64,000 bases of DNA, taken from contig JANVCC010000030.1 in NCBI GenBank assembly GCA_025345505.1, forward strand, positions 682,001 through 746,000, read 5' to 3'. Positions 12,057 through 21,712 of this stretch are shown here, in pieces (position 1 is the first letter of the stretch; the number at the start of each line of letters is the position of its first letter). The translations under genes were made by a program, and so were the position numbers. Origin of the DNA: Todiramphus chloris collaris (Eukaryota; Chordata; Aves; Coraciiformes; Alcedinidae). The notes under the pieces are model-generated. The model searched no databases and had not been told where the DNA came from. It saw only the letters and a program-made list of their open reading frames with translations.

Positions 12057-14642
12057 TTTTTCTTCCCAGTACAAACAGATACTTCCTATACACAAGATAG
12101 TAGCTATGCTAGGGGAAAACAAATTTGAAAAGCAAAGGACAGATGTGCAGAGTTAGTGGATACCTAAGTTTCAGCTTCACTCATTCCCAGAGAAGTGAGG
12201 CTGCAGGAAACGGGACATTTGGCTTGTTTAAATGTGAAATATCAAAGCTACTGAAGCACGTGCTCAGTCTTTTAGTGAAACCTGCAAGTAGGTGAGTAGG
12301 AAAGTTATTTAAGTGAATGCAATACAGGCATGAATGTCTACAACACAAATCTTTTGGGAAGAAATCTGGCAGCCTTGGGGTGAGTTTTGTGAAAGGCCTC
12401 TCAAATGAAATGGCTTAGCTGGACCAAAGGGTGAAATTCCTCAGCAGAGCATAGTCTGCTATGCTCTCAGTGCTCCTTTAAACCCTTTACCTTTCACTAT
12501 AGAAGTGCAAAAAAAAAGTGCAAGTGAAAAAAGTGCTCATAACAGCTCTCTAGCCCCCATTCTCATTGTTTTAGGATAAATTAACAATTTTTAGGAGTGA
12601 ATCATTTCCAAACAAATCCTTGAGTTTGCTGGCTTTTTTCTTCAGATGAATCATTACCTGTATTCTGGAAAGCCTGTGATGACTTTAGATTGCAGATTTT
12701 CCATTTTTTCTCTCCTTTTATTTCTTGGAACTCTATGTCTTTAATATTCTTTTGGTACAAACAGAAATTTCTGTAGTCTCACTAGATACCTGGCCCTAAA
12801 AATGAAAAAACTGTTGCCTACCTGAGCAAAGAAGGGATCAGACCACAACAGATTTGACCTGCAAAGTGAATGTTCAGAGGCCTAGAAGAAGTAAGATCCA
12901 GCAGAGAACTTCTGAGTAGAAAATGTTATCTTTGCAAAATTATAATTTCCACCATAATTCTGGAATGAAAGTTGTTAGCTTGCCCTGATAATTAGTGCTC
13001 TCTTGAAACTGTCAGAGGTGCTGTGAGACATATATAGAGGCCAGGAGCTCAGGCTGTGCCCTGTCTGTGGGAAGGTACTAGATTTTCTACACCTCAGCCT
13101 GCTTGTTTCTGGAAAAATCAATGGCCAGAAACACTGGAGAAAACATAGAGGAGAGACCTGGAAGAAGAAATGCCTTAAGCATTTTTAAGTTGTTCTTCGT
13201 TCAGTCAACATCCCTGCCTCTCCTAAGCAGTATGTTATTGCTGAGGCAGGTAGCCAAGAAGCCAAAAATCCTAAATACAATATTCATTTCACTGCTGTCT
13301 AAATGAAATTTCATTCTAAATGAAATTACAGTGCAAGTTAGTTTATGACCTGTGGGCCCAAGGACAGCAGAGTAGCAAAAAAGTAAGAAAAGAAATACTT
13401 AAAAAGGGGAGTTGGGGGGTGGGGGGGGGAAGGCTGAGCAACAGAGGAAGTGTCAGTAGTAGACTGACATCAGTAGCAGTAGGTCAGCTTCTACTCTCAG
13501 TTGTAGCAGTGTAAGCCCAAAGTCAAGTCAGTACGACTAATGGCGATGCCTCAGGCTATAGAAAAGCAATTGAGATCGGTTTTCTCATATCCTTTGGCAT
13601 TTTCTGCCTCCTGAGGTGCTGTCAAAATCCCCGTTCTGTAAGTTCAGGCATTATGAGTTAAAGGAGAGACCCTCTTGGCATGGCCCACTGCTCTGAGATG
13701 TAAAATAAATCTGCATCAGCACTACTTTCTATTATTTTTAACTCTGCTTCCAAAAGGAGCCTGAAGTCTCAGCAGTAAAACTTTTGTGTCTTCTGAAACA
13801 TAGTTAGTTAAGAGATAAGTTATGAGCAAGGAAATGATGGGGATTCAGTATCTGCTGGCAGGGAAGCTAGACAGATATTCTGAATTTACTGAGGGAATCA
13901 ATGGAAATGGCAGTTGTTATGGAGAGGGAGTTCTTGATGGAATATTTGTCCTGGTGGGGGTTATTTTCATGCACTTGGACATAACCAGGACATGGTTAGT
14001 GTAAAATGCACAGCCCTTGTATCCTCAGAAGCATGGTTCATTACTGAACCCTAAAAGGACTCCGTAAACACCAGCATATTCTTACGTCTGTGTTGAGTCA
14101 GTGTTTAGCTCCTCAGCAACTGGACTTCTTTACAACTGTACAATGTCTTACATAGATGTAGCAAGTTCACAAAATTTCACTTTTACAGACTGGACTCTCC
14201 ACATGAAAAGTCACCAGCTGGGGAAAGAAATCACTATATGGTGTGTGCATTATCCTGCTCAGAAGCGTACAGAGAAAAGACGGTTCAGAGGCTGGGATTA
14301 GTATTAGTATCCCTGCCTACAAAACGTATTTCAAGTATCCAGTTCAACATGAATATGAAAATGAATTAATTCACTTGTCATTATCCTCATTGCTCAGGAA
14401 AGTGCAATTTATTACTTTTATTATTTATTATTTTTTTCAAAATGTATTATTTATTTCAAATTTATTTTTTTCAAAATAATACCCTGGCTGGCTGCCAGGG
14501 TAGTGGTAGAGGCTGCACTGGGGGTCCCCATGAGCAGTGAGCTATATCTCTTTAGGCTGGATGCACATTATCATTCAGTCTACCTAGATGCCTGTGAGCA
14601 CTGATAAGGAGTTACTGCCTGGCATGTTAGGCTCCTGCTGGT
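12057..14642. other. Intergenic DNA, no gene recognised
   Basis: AT-rich DNA with no coding signature. Minor structures include a G-rich tract near 13413-13430 and a 9-bp-stem inverted repeat, TACCCTGGC / GCCAGGGTA, at 14480-14502. TTATT-rich sequence lies at about 14405-14475. The last five bases (14638-14642, CTGGT) are the left target duplication of the adjacent solo LTR. Confidence 0.5.
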
Positions 14643-15246
14643 TGTAGAAAATGCTGAGAAATGTTGTTTTTGCAAACTGTAGAATAAGTATAATAATTTT
14701 TATATTAACTTGAGGAATAAAAGACTTAAGCTGCCTCATCAAGAATCGTTTACCAAAGACTAGAAGCCTTAAGTGGTCTTACTGGAAACTGATACCTGAA
14801 GCTCGGTCTTACAGTAAAAGGAAGATAAAGGACTAACGTGCACAATTGCCAGTCAAGATGTGTTAATAGATAAAGGGGCAACCGTTAAGGGCTATTTAAG
14901 ATGAACAATAGTAACTTAGAAAGATACTGCATTTTACTCTGTAAACTCGGGAATACTAGTTTCTCCAAGGGGAAGCAGGAACCTGTCAAACATGCAATTG
15001 CAAACTATTATGGACTGTTATGAAGAAGGCGCCTCCGTTAAGCCTGTAAACCTCGGAAGTACCGAATTCATAGGGAAACAAGGGAGGAACTTCTGCAGAT
15101 GGAATAGGATATAAAATGCTGAAACCTCTGACCAGAGGTGTGCCTACTTTGTTAGGACACCCGCTTTTGCGAGAACATATAATACATTGCTGCTTCACTA
15201 GTACGTCTACTGCGGATCCTTCCATAGGACCTTTGCATTTCTAACA
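14643..15246 (+). mobile_element. Solo LTR with perfect 5-bp target-site duplication
   Basis: A 604-bp block begins TGTAGAAAATGC and ends TTTCTAACA, matching the TG...CA ends of retroviral LTRs. It is flanked by CTGGT on both sides (14638-14642 and 15247-15251). There is no internal retroviral coding sequence, so it is a solo LTR left by LTR-LTR recombination. Plus orientation is inferred from a TATA-like GGATATAAAATG (about 15107-15118) followed by a degraded polyadenylation-type ATAATACATTGCTGCTTCAC further right. A 5-bp duplication is usual for ERVL and some gamma-type elements. I cannot name the exact family without a library search. Confidence 0.85.
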
Positions 15247-15993
15247 CTGGTGGATTATTTTTTATTGCCTCGTTTGTTTGGGAAGTGGTGGTGCTCAGCT
15301 TGCTCTGAAGTCCAAAAGGTTGCTTTCCCACTGGGGTCCTATGTTGCTGGCTGCTGCTTCATTAGGGATCAGGCTGCTCTTATCCTCCAGTAATGTGAAG
15401 GTTGTTCCTTCAGATTCATGTGTTTTTCATTACATTGGACTTGGGCTTTATATTTCATGCTTTTGTTTAATTTGTCCCTGTTCATGAAACTAGGTTTGTA
15501 ACCAAGCAGGAAGGAACAGATATGTGAAAAGCCAGTGAGCAAGAAAGGAGCTCATGAGGAAGTCTGGAACTGGGATAGTCAATGTGATCTATCCGGGGCT
15601 AGTGGCAATATTAGTTAGAAGTGCAATCTGGTAGGCACAGGACCTGTTGCTAAAAGAAGTGTTGCACCTTGCAGAGCAAGTCAGCCAGTGGAGGAGTCCC
15701 ATGGAGATCTTGCTGTACCTTTGTTAAACTAAAGCTGCCTTTAGATTTAGTATTACAATAATTTAATTTTTCTAAATATCATGTGCAAAGCTAAACCTGA
15801 TAGGTGTGCATGTATGTGAGCATGAGCAGGTGTGATCAGGGCAGGGAAGGCAACAGAATTTAGTCTGGAGTTTTTTGCCATAAACTCCAAGTCTCTGTTC
15901 CTCAGCAGCTTGAGTGAGTGTAGTCCCAGAGAACATTTGCAGGTGCAATTTAGACAGGGAGGATGAAAGATCCTACCACATATAAGTGAACAA

Positions 15994-15999
15994 TTTATT
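15994..15999 (-). other. Candidate polyadenylation signal for GPR55-like gene
   Basis: AATAAA on the minus strand, about 290 nt downstream of the stop codon. It is a plausible 3' end, but AT-rich DNA yields this hexamer often and no transcript evidence is available. Confidence 0.3.
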
Positions 16000-16178
16000 A
16001 TTTTTTTCAAAGTAAAGAGGAATCACATCCAGAGACATATACATTACCATTTATAGGAATAACTCAATTTCTTTTCACCCATAAAGAGTAACACAAAATA
16101 TTATGGGAGGAAATGAAAAAACTTAGGATCAGTCTTCTGGGAATGGACTTAGTTCTTTTTTTTATGAAATATTTTCAG

Positions 16179-16202
16179 ATCTGAATATTTAAATATTCAG
16201 AT
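16179..16202. repeat. 24-bp perfect palindrome in probable 3' UTR
   Basis: The 12-bp half-site ATCTGAATATTT is followed immediately by its exact reverse complement AAATATTCAGAT, with no spacer. It lies 84-107 nt beyond the GPR55-like stop codon on the transcribed strand. It could form a cruciform in DNA or act as a self-complementary site between two transcripts. With no loop, it would fold as an intramolecular hairpin only with some central bases unpaired. Confidence 0.9.
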
Positions 16203-16285
16203 ATAGATAAGTAGTTCAGAACCGTGTACCTTCCACAAAAGCCTTCCTGCACATCATCTCAAGTAATTAACTTGCAGTATGTGGA

Positions 16286-17203
16286 TCAAGGTTTCCGCAT
16301 GGCTGGTTTTTCACTGTTTTGTGATGGGTCTTCCAAGGACTCCTTTAAAATAAAAAAATAACACACCCCATCAAGACAGCAGTTCAGGTTTGCCCAGCAA
16401 AGGGTGACCTGAACAGTATCTCGTAGCACTTGCTGAAAACGGGTGTGAATGATGTTATTCTTCACCAAAAAGTACATGAAATATGCCACGTGGTAGGGTG
16501 TGAAACAAACCAAAAACGCGACAAGGTTTGTCACCACTATCTTCTCTGCTCTAGTGCTGTGTGTTTGGGAGCTGTCTGGTTTTCTGTGCTTTCTCAGGCA
16601 CCTGATGGTCTGAGAAGTGCAGAAGATCATGGCTGCCATGCTGCCAAAGAAGGTGGTCTCCACGGAGCTAAACAGGCCTACGTTTTCCCACGTGCTCTTG
16701 GAGAATTTATGGAAGCAGGATGAGATGTTGTTGCCCGTTCCATGTAGTTGGAAAGTAGACACTGTCCCAGCTGAGGTGCCCAGGCAGATGACAGCGCAGA
16801 CCATAGCAGCTTTCTTGGTGGATCTCAGCGTGAGGGCTGTGAAAGGGTATTGGATAGCAATGTATCGGTCAACACAGATGCAGAGGGAGATGAGGATGCT
16901 GCCGTACATGTTTACAAAGTATAGACTCTCTAAGGTGGAGCAAAACACAGACCCCAAGTTCCAGTTGTCCTGAAGGTGGTAGGAAATGATTTTAAAAGGA
17001 AGAGTAAACAGCAGCAAAGTATCCAGAAAAATAAGGGCTATCATGTAGACTGTAGATTCTGACAGATTTTTAATCTTACAAAACAGGACTGACAGAGCCA
17101 TGACATTGAACAGCAGTCCCAGGGTAAACGTGGGGGTGTACATGATAAGCTGGAACAGTTCTACAGTATCACTGATACTGCTGTTGGCATGGGTGTCGTT
17201 CAT
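16286..17203 (-). CDS. Class A GPCR, GPR55-like paralogue
   Basis: The product is a 305-residue seven-transmembrane receptor of the GPR55/GPR35 branch of class A. Family members respond to lysophospholipid-type ligands, but ligand and G protein here are unknown. Landmarks: N-glycosylation sites at Asn2 and Asn8, TM1 Asn33, TM2 Asp61, the disulfide pair Cys88-Cys163, DRY at 112-114, CFTP at 233-236, and LDGVCY at 277-282 in TM7. The ECL2 segment 'CFHKFSKSTW' and 'LNCCLDGVCYFF' resemble GPR55. I chose the ATG at 17203 because a splice acceptor (TTCTTCTCTTCCAG) ends at 17232; the in-frame ATG at 17281 lies inside the presumed intron. Two hallmark residues are altered relative to the neighbouring GPR55: TM4 Trp is Cys140 and TM5 Pro is Ser188. 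The frame is fully open, so it is likely functional. GPR35 is the main alternative identity. Confidence 0.8.
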   Translation of the reverse strand: MNDTHANSSISDTVELFQLIMYTPTFTLGLLFNVMALSVLFCKIKNLSESTVYMIALIFLDTLLLFTLPFKIISYHLQDNWNLGSVFCSTLESLYFVNMYGSILISLCICVDRYIAIQYPFTALTLRSTKKAAMVCAVICLGTSAGTVSTFQLHGTGNNISSCFHKFSKSTWENVGLFSSVETTFFGSMAAMIFCTSQTIRCLRKHRKPDSSQTHSTRAEKIVVTNLVAFLVCFTPYHVAYFMYFLVKNNIIHTRFQQVLRDTVQVTLCWANLNCCLDGVCYFFILKESLEDPSQNSEKPAMRKP

Positions 17204-17231
17204 AATGTCGTTCTGTCGTTCTCTAGGTATG

Positions 17232-17245
17232 CTGGAAGAGAAGAA
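17232..17245 (-). promoter_or_regulatory. Splice acceptor upstream of GPR55-like ATG
   Basis: On the minus strand, TTCTTCTCTTCCAG is a good polypyrimidine-AG acceptor 28 nt before the chosen ATG. It implies one or more 5' untranslated exons further right, and it decides the start codon. The donor exon was not located. Confidence 0.65.
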
Positions 17246-17285
17246 AATTGCCTTCACCAAAAGGAAGGATGAAGATCTCATTTAA

Positions 17286-19532
17286 GATACAGTAAAAAGG
17301 CCAATGAGGTCTCTGTGTCCACAGACCTGGAGGTGCTTTTTCCTCCTGGGCTGCTGTGTGCTGAATTGTAGCTCCCAGTAACATGGGGCTGCTCAGTGAC
17401 AAGTGATCTTGGGGCAAGGCTGTGCCTCAAGAAGGAACAAGGCTTTCCAGGGTCCAAGCTTCACTTGCACTGTTACCTGTAACCCCAAACTGTGCTGCCC
17501 TTTAATTTAAGCTAGGCAGAGTATAGATGTGACTGTACCATCCCCTTGGAGCAATATGATCTCTTTGCAGAGCCAGGGTAGCAGCTCTTGATTTTAGGGT
17601 TACTTCGATTGTGGGAACAGAGACAATAAGTTGGATCAGATTTGCTGAATCAGGTTATCATAAGAGACCTTGGGCACCCAAGAGCACAAGGCTCCCCCGT
17701 GTTTATTAATGTGAAAATCCCAACAAGCCATTGCCATCCTGCCCCCTCTCCCACAAAGAAGGGCTGTGATTACCTCTGGCCATTCTGACGAGCTTGCTAA
17801 AAGCAGCAAGCAGGAAGTTTCAAACAGACTATTTCTGGCAGAAATTAAGTTGTTAGAAGAACAATGAGATTTAAGAACCAGACAGACTTACCACAGTGGA
17901 TAAATTTGTATCTGCAGAGAACGGGGGTCACAGAAAACATGCAGCTGGTTTCTCCTGCACAAAGAAGGGACTGAAAATGTCGAGGTAGGCACCCTCTGAG
18001 CAGAGGTCATGAAGTAATTTGCTTCTTTAGAGGAAGGGTGCTGGTTTGAGCCTGTCCTGAGATTTTCCTGATAAGGAACAGGAAGTTTCTGCAATGTGGA
18101 TCTCAGCCCTAATCACTTACAGATGCAAATCTACTGGAATACCTGGTCCTTTCTTCCAGCCAGTTCCCCATCACTGCAAATGTAACCTGTAAATAAAGCC
18201 TTTCAGAGATCTTCCTGTCAGTGCCCAGAAATTACTTCTGTCCACTGTTCTGTCGTTGTTACTGCTATGACTTAGTACCTTTCCATCATGAGTTACTGAG
18301 CTTGATGCTGTTTTGTTTCAGGTTTGTCAACTGGTTGTCAGCTATGCAGCAAAAGTTTCTGTTTTGCGGATCGAGTCATTCCAGGAGTATAAACTGTCCT
18401 GTACTGTGGTTTGAAGGGAGATTAGGGTATCTTTGAGTCCCTGAATGTTTGAATTCAGGTGGCCCATGGCAGACAAGGGGTTACTCTAATGACCTGGGCA
18501 GAGATACTGCCAGGTAAAAGAGGGTGGCCTAGCCTGGCAACCCAAGATGCTGCTCTCCTGCTGAGTCCCCTTCATCAGCTGAAGCACTGCAAGTCTAATA
18601 CTGGGAGGGAACCTATTACTGAGAGACAAAGGGATGAAAAGTTAATTAAGGAATTACTGAAAAGTAAGAAGTATCGACAAAGTTCTTTACTCCAGTGCCT
18701 CTGTTAAACTACTGAGATTTTAGTAGGGTTTTTTTTTTTTTTCCCCTTCAGTCCCTTTTTTCAGTTTGATAGTGTATCTAGGAAATTCTGTGCCTAGAAA
18801 AAGAGAATTTCGGTTTATTACCAAGATTTTTACCTGAGAAAAAATATACTTATTTGACAAAGGCATTTTAGACCAGAGTCTGTTGTGTAGATTTAGAAAC
18901 AAAACAGAAAAAAAAAAATATTTAAAGCAAAAGATATTCCTGTTCCTTCTTTAAAAGGAATATATAGATATAATATATGAAAAAAAAAAAAAAAGTTATT
19001 TAAAATATACTTAGTTTTCAGATCTTGTAGCAAGAAGAAAGCTTTTCTGGCAAGATTTCACTACAAAGAATATATTCTCTTGTGATCTTACCTTTGTGCT
19101 GTCTCGTGTCTGGCTGTTGACTTTTTCCTCCTTCACAGCTTGCAGAGACTTCTGTTTTCTTGTAATGTGGTCAAGTGAGATGCATGCAAAGTAACTGCTG
19201 CCCAGGACGTCAGAAAGCATTGAAGTGCTGTTACTTTTCGCTTCATCGAGTATTTCTGTTACAACATCCTTCTCCCCAAGCCGTGCCTGCATACATGCAC
19301 TCTGCACATAGCACGTCACATGCAGATCGTTTAAGAATGTAAATACATGGCTTTGTGGAGCTATCATCTCGGTAAGTCACCCACTCCAAACAGGCTCCAG
19401 TATCAGAGAAGGAGATTCTGGCCCTATAGACCTTTTTCTGATGTTTGGGGGTTTTTTTGTTGTTTTTTTTTTTCCCCTTTCCTACAAGATGTGATTTTAT
19501 TGATTGTATGTAACATCTGTGGGGAGCCAAAC
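17286..19532. other. Intergenic / 5' flank of GPR55-like gene
   Basis: No recognisable coding sequence. It presumably contains intron and perhaps an untranslated exon of the minus-strand receptor gene, but I could not identify one. Long A- and T-tracts occur near 18727-18742, 18907-18919 and 18979-18994. Confidence 0.45.
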
Positions 19533-19994
19533 TGACGTGCAGAAAACAAACTCTCCAACCCGTGAAAGGTTCTAAAGCAGGCATGTTTATTACAGCACCG
19601 GATGCAAGGGGGATCGTTCCTCCTAACTTGCACACCCAAGTGTCCATCGAGCAGGTATTTCCCACACCAAAGCATGCATATTTAACAGAGTTAGCTACAT
19701 ATTCATTCTATGGGGTTGGATTATTATAATCAGCTCCGGGAACTCATTCTCATCGGCCTCCTCCCATGGGCGCTTGTGCAATGCCATCTGGTGGTCGTGG
19801 GCCAGGGCCTTCGGGGGTCTTTGGGAGGAAGGCTCTCAGTCTTCCTCGGGGTGTACTTTTCACCTTTTGTCTCAGGATGCAGAGTTGCGATGAGTCAGAG
19901 ATCACAAGATTGGGGGGAGGCTCTTCTTTATTCCTCCCTGTCTTGGAGTTAGCTTGCCTTATCTACAAGCCATGCAAGATGAGCTAAGGCCCAT
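19533..19994 (-). repeat. Left (3') LTR of the gamma-type provirus, truncated U3
   Basis: Direct repeat of the right LTR, aligning base for base over most of its length from TGACGTGCAGAAAACAAACT (19533) to GAGCTAAGGCCCAT (about 19994). Beyond this, pol sequence follows instead of the outer U3. It carries about 62 bp (19867-19928) that are absent from the right LTR. The outer roughly 75 bp of U3 present in the right copy (23217-23291) is missing here, removed by the same deletion that took the 3' half of the provirus. Confidence 0.88.
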
Positions 19995-21034
19995 AAAGTT
20001 TCAGTGGCCACTAATAAGTCGACCACATATTGCAATACCACCCCTATTCCAGGAGGATGTTCCCATCGTTCCAGGTCTTTGGCTAGTTGGCTCCCAAAAA
20101 GAGTGGGGCTGTTCTTAAATCCCTGGGGCAATACTGTCCATGTCAGTCGTGTTCTTCTTCCAGAATCTGGGTTTTCCCACTCAAAGGCAAACAAGGGCTG
20201 GCTCTCCAAACTCAGGGGCAAGCAAAAGAAGGCATCCTTAAGATCCAATACAGTAAACCAGGACAATTCAGATATTAATTTAGTTAATAATGTATATGGA
20301 TTTGCCACTACTGGATATAAATCCTCTGTTATCCTGTTAATGGCCCTCAGATCCTGCACTATCCTGTAACTCCCATTTGGTTTCTTAACTGGCAGGACAG
20401 GTGTGTTATATTCCGATTCACACTCTGTTAGCAATCCATATTTTATAAACTGTTCAATTATTGGTTGAATTCCTTTTTTGTCTTCTAATTTTAGAGGGTA
20501 TTGATTAATTTTTACTGGCTGGGTCCCTGATCTGAGTTTCAGCACTACTGGGGAGGTAGTCTTTGCCCTCCCGGGTATTTCTGATGCCCATACTCCTGGA
20601 AATACTTGGTCTTTTATTTCTTCAGGTACCCCAGCTTTGGTGGGGCTGCTAATGAGAGCCAAGCTTAGGATTTCAATTAATTGTTCATTCCCTATTTTAA
20701 ATTCTAGTTTTCCTTTTTCAAATTTTATTTCTGCTCCCAAGTGCTCCAATAAATCTTGCCCTAATAATGGCTTGGGCGAGTCTGGCATATACAAAAATTT
20801 ATGTATCCCGAACTGCTTGCCTAATTTGAATTTGAGGGGTTTCAAGAAATATGCCTTTTCACTTTGGCCAGTGGCTCCCTTTACCGTTACAAAGTCATCA
20901 TCTATTGGTGTCAAGGCTTGATTTAAAACTGAATATGTTGCTCCTGTGTCAATTAAAAATTCCATGTCTCTTTGTTGTTCCCCTAGCCTTATTTTAAGCA
21001 GTGGATCCGCTCAGGTAGATTCCCCAGGTCCCCG
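19949..21034 (-). pseudogene. Gamma-type pol remnant: protease and partial RT
   Basis: This fragment normally encodes the retroviral aspartic protease and reverse transcriptase. The frame 19949-20965 (338 codons) shows the protease active site LIDTGA (residues 4-9), the protease C-terminal 'LLGQDLL' (67-73), and RT segments 'VLDLKDAFF' (239-247) and 'LPQGFKNSP' (279-287). The catalytic box reads YVVD (313-316, nt 20018-20029) where the family has YVDD, so one catalytic Asp is gone. About 13 residues later pol ends abruptly at LTR sequence, and the last residues of the frame are LTR-encoded. Upstream, the frame continues to an in-frame TGA at 21011-21013 and then to the gag stop at 21035-21037. 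It is non-functional. Confidence 0.92.
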
Positions 21035-21300
21035 TCAATCTTCAAAATGAGCCTGCATCACTCTTCTACCTCTCCCCTGGCTTCTCTCTGGACATTCATT
21101 TCTCCAATGCCCTCTTCTCTTACAGTGTGCACATTTATCCCTCTGTAATCTGGGGACAAAATTTCTTCCTTTACCCCATTCTTTACCTCCATCCTCCATT
21201 CCATTCCTTCCCTGCCCTGGCTGGATTTGTAATGCTGCTACCGTTGCCGTTGCAATAGCTTTTTCCAGACTCCTCCTTTCCCTTTCCTTTCAAATGTTTC
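21035..21300 (-). pseudogene. Gag nucleocapsid remnant with CCHC zinc knuckle
   Basis: On the minus strand this reads as an Arg/Gly/Gln-rich basic region followed by one zinc knuckle, CAHCKRRGHWRNEC (nt 21092-21133; CX2CX4HX4C), which binds genomic RNA in retroviral nucleocapsid. The frame ends in 'QAHFED' and a TGA at 21035-21037. The downstream pol frame is in the same register, the arrangement used for stop-codon readthrough in gamma-type viruses. Homology upstream of about 21280 needs a frame change, so this gag is broken. Confidence 0.85.
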
Positions 21301-21463
21301 AACACTTCCCTGTCCTTCTTACAGTCCTTTTCCAAAGCCAAAACTAAGGGGTCTTATCCTCTGCCACTCAGGATGATTTCTAACTCAGAAAAACATATCT
21401 GAATATATTACTTCATCTCATTTCTTATTTTCCTCCATAATAACCATCAGCTCCACCAAGACA

Positions 21464-21712
21464 TCACATTCCAAGGCACCTCCTGCCAGCCACGCCAGCC
21501 TCCCTCCCACTCAATCCATACAGTGGCCATACATCGGTACAATATCCCTCAGCCTTTCTACGGCTCCAGTTCCCTCCTGGCTGATCTCCCAGTTGCCTCC
21601 AGTGTGTGAAAATGCACCCTAAGAGGGTTTTATGATGATCTCCTGACTCTGTCCCCCACCCATTGCAGTGTTTACACAATCCTACATCTCTTACAATAGC
21701 AATAGGTAACAA
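21464..21712 (-). pseudogene. Gag matrix-domain fragment
   Basis: An 82-codon open frame contains 'KTLLGCIFTHWRQLGDQPGG' and 'EGYCTDVWPLYGL'. These match the pattern of gamma-type matrix proteins, where a 'LGCIL.HW..' helix is followed by '.YC...WPLY.L'. Only the middle of matrix is present. Capsid should follow to the left, but only about 160 bp separate it from the nucleocapsid region, so capsid is almost entirely deleted. Confidence 0.7.

Larger units (their letters stand above)
15252..16285. other. 3' flank / probable 3' UTR of GPR55-like gene
   Basis: This stretch lies downstream of the minus-strand GPCR stop codon. It contains a 24-bp perfect palindrome (16179-16202) and a candidate AATAAA (15994-15999 on the minus strand). 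No other gene or repeat was recognised between the LTR and the receptor. Confidence 0.45.

Noticed and set aside
17201-17281. Upstream in-frame ATG extending the GPR55-like protein by 26 residues
   Set aside because: A strong splice acceptor lies between it and the downstream ATG. The extra residues are translated intron and do not resemble a receptor N-terminus.
20004-20369. 121-codon plus-strand frame
   Set aside because: Antisense shadow of the retroviral RT region.
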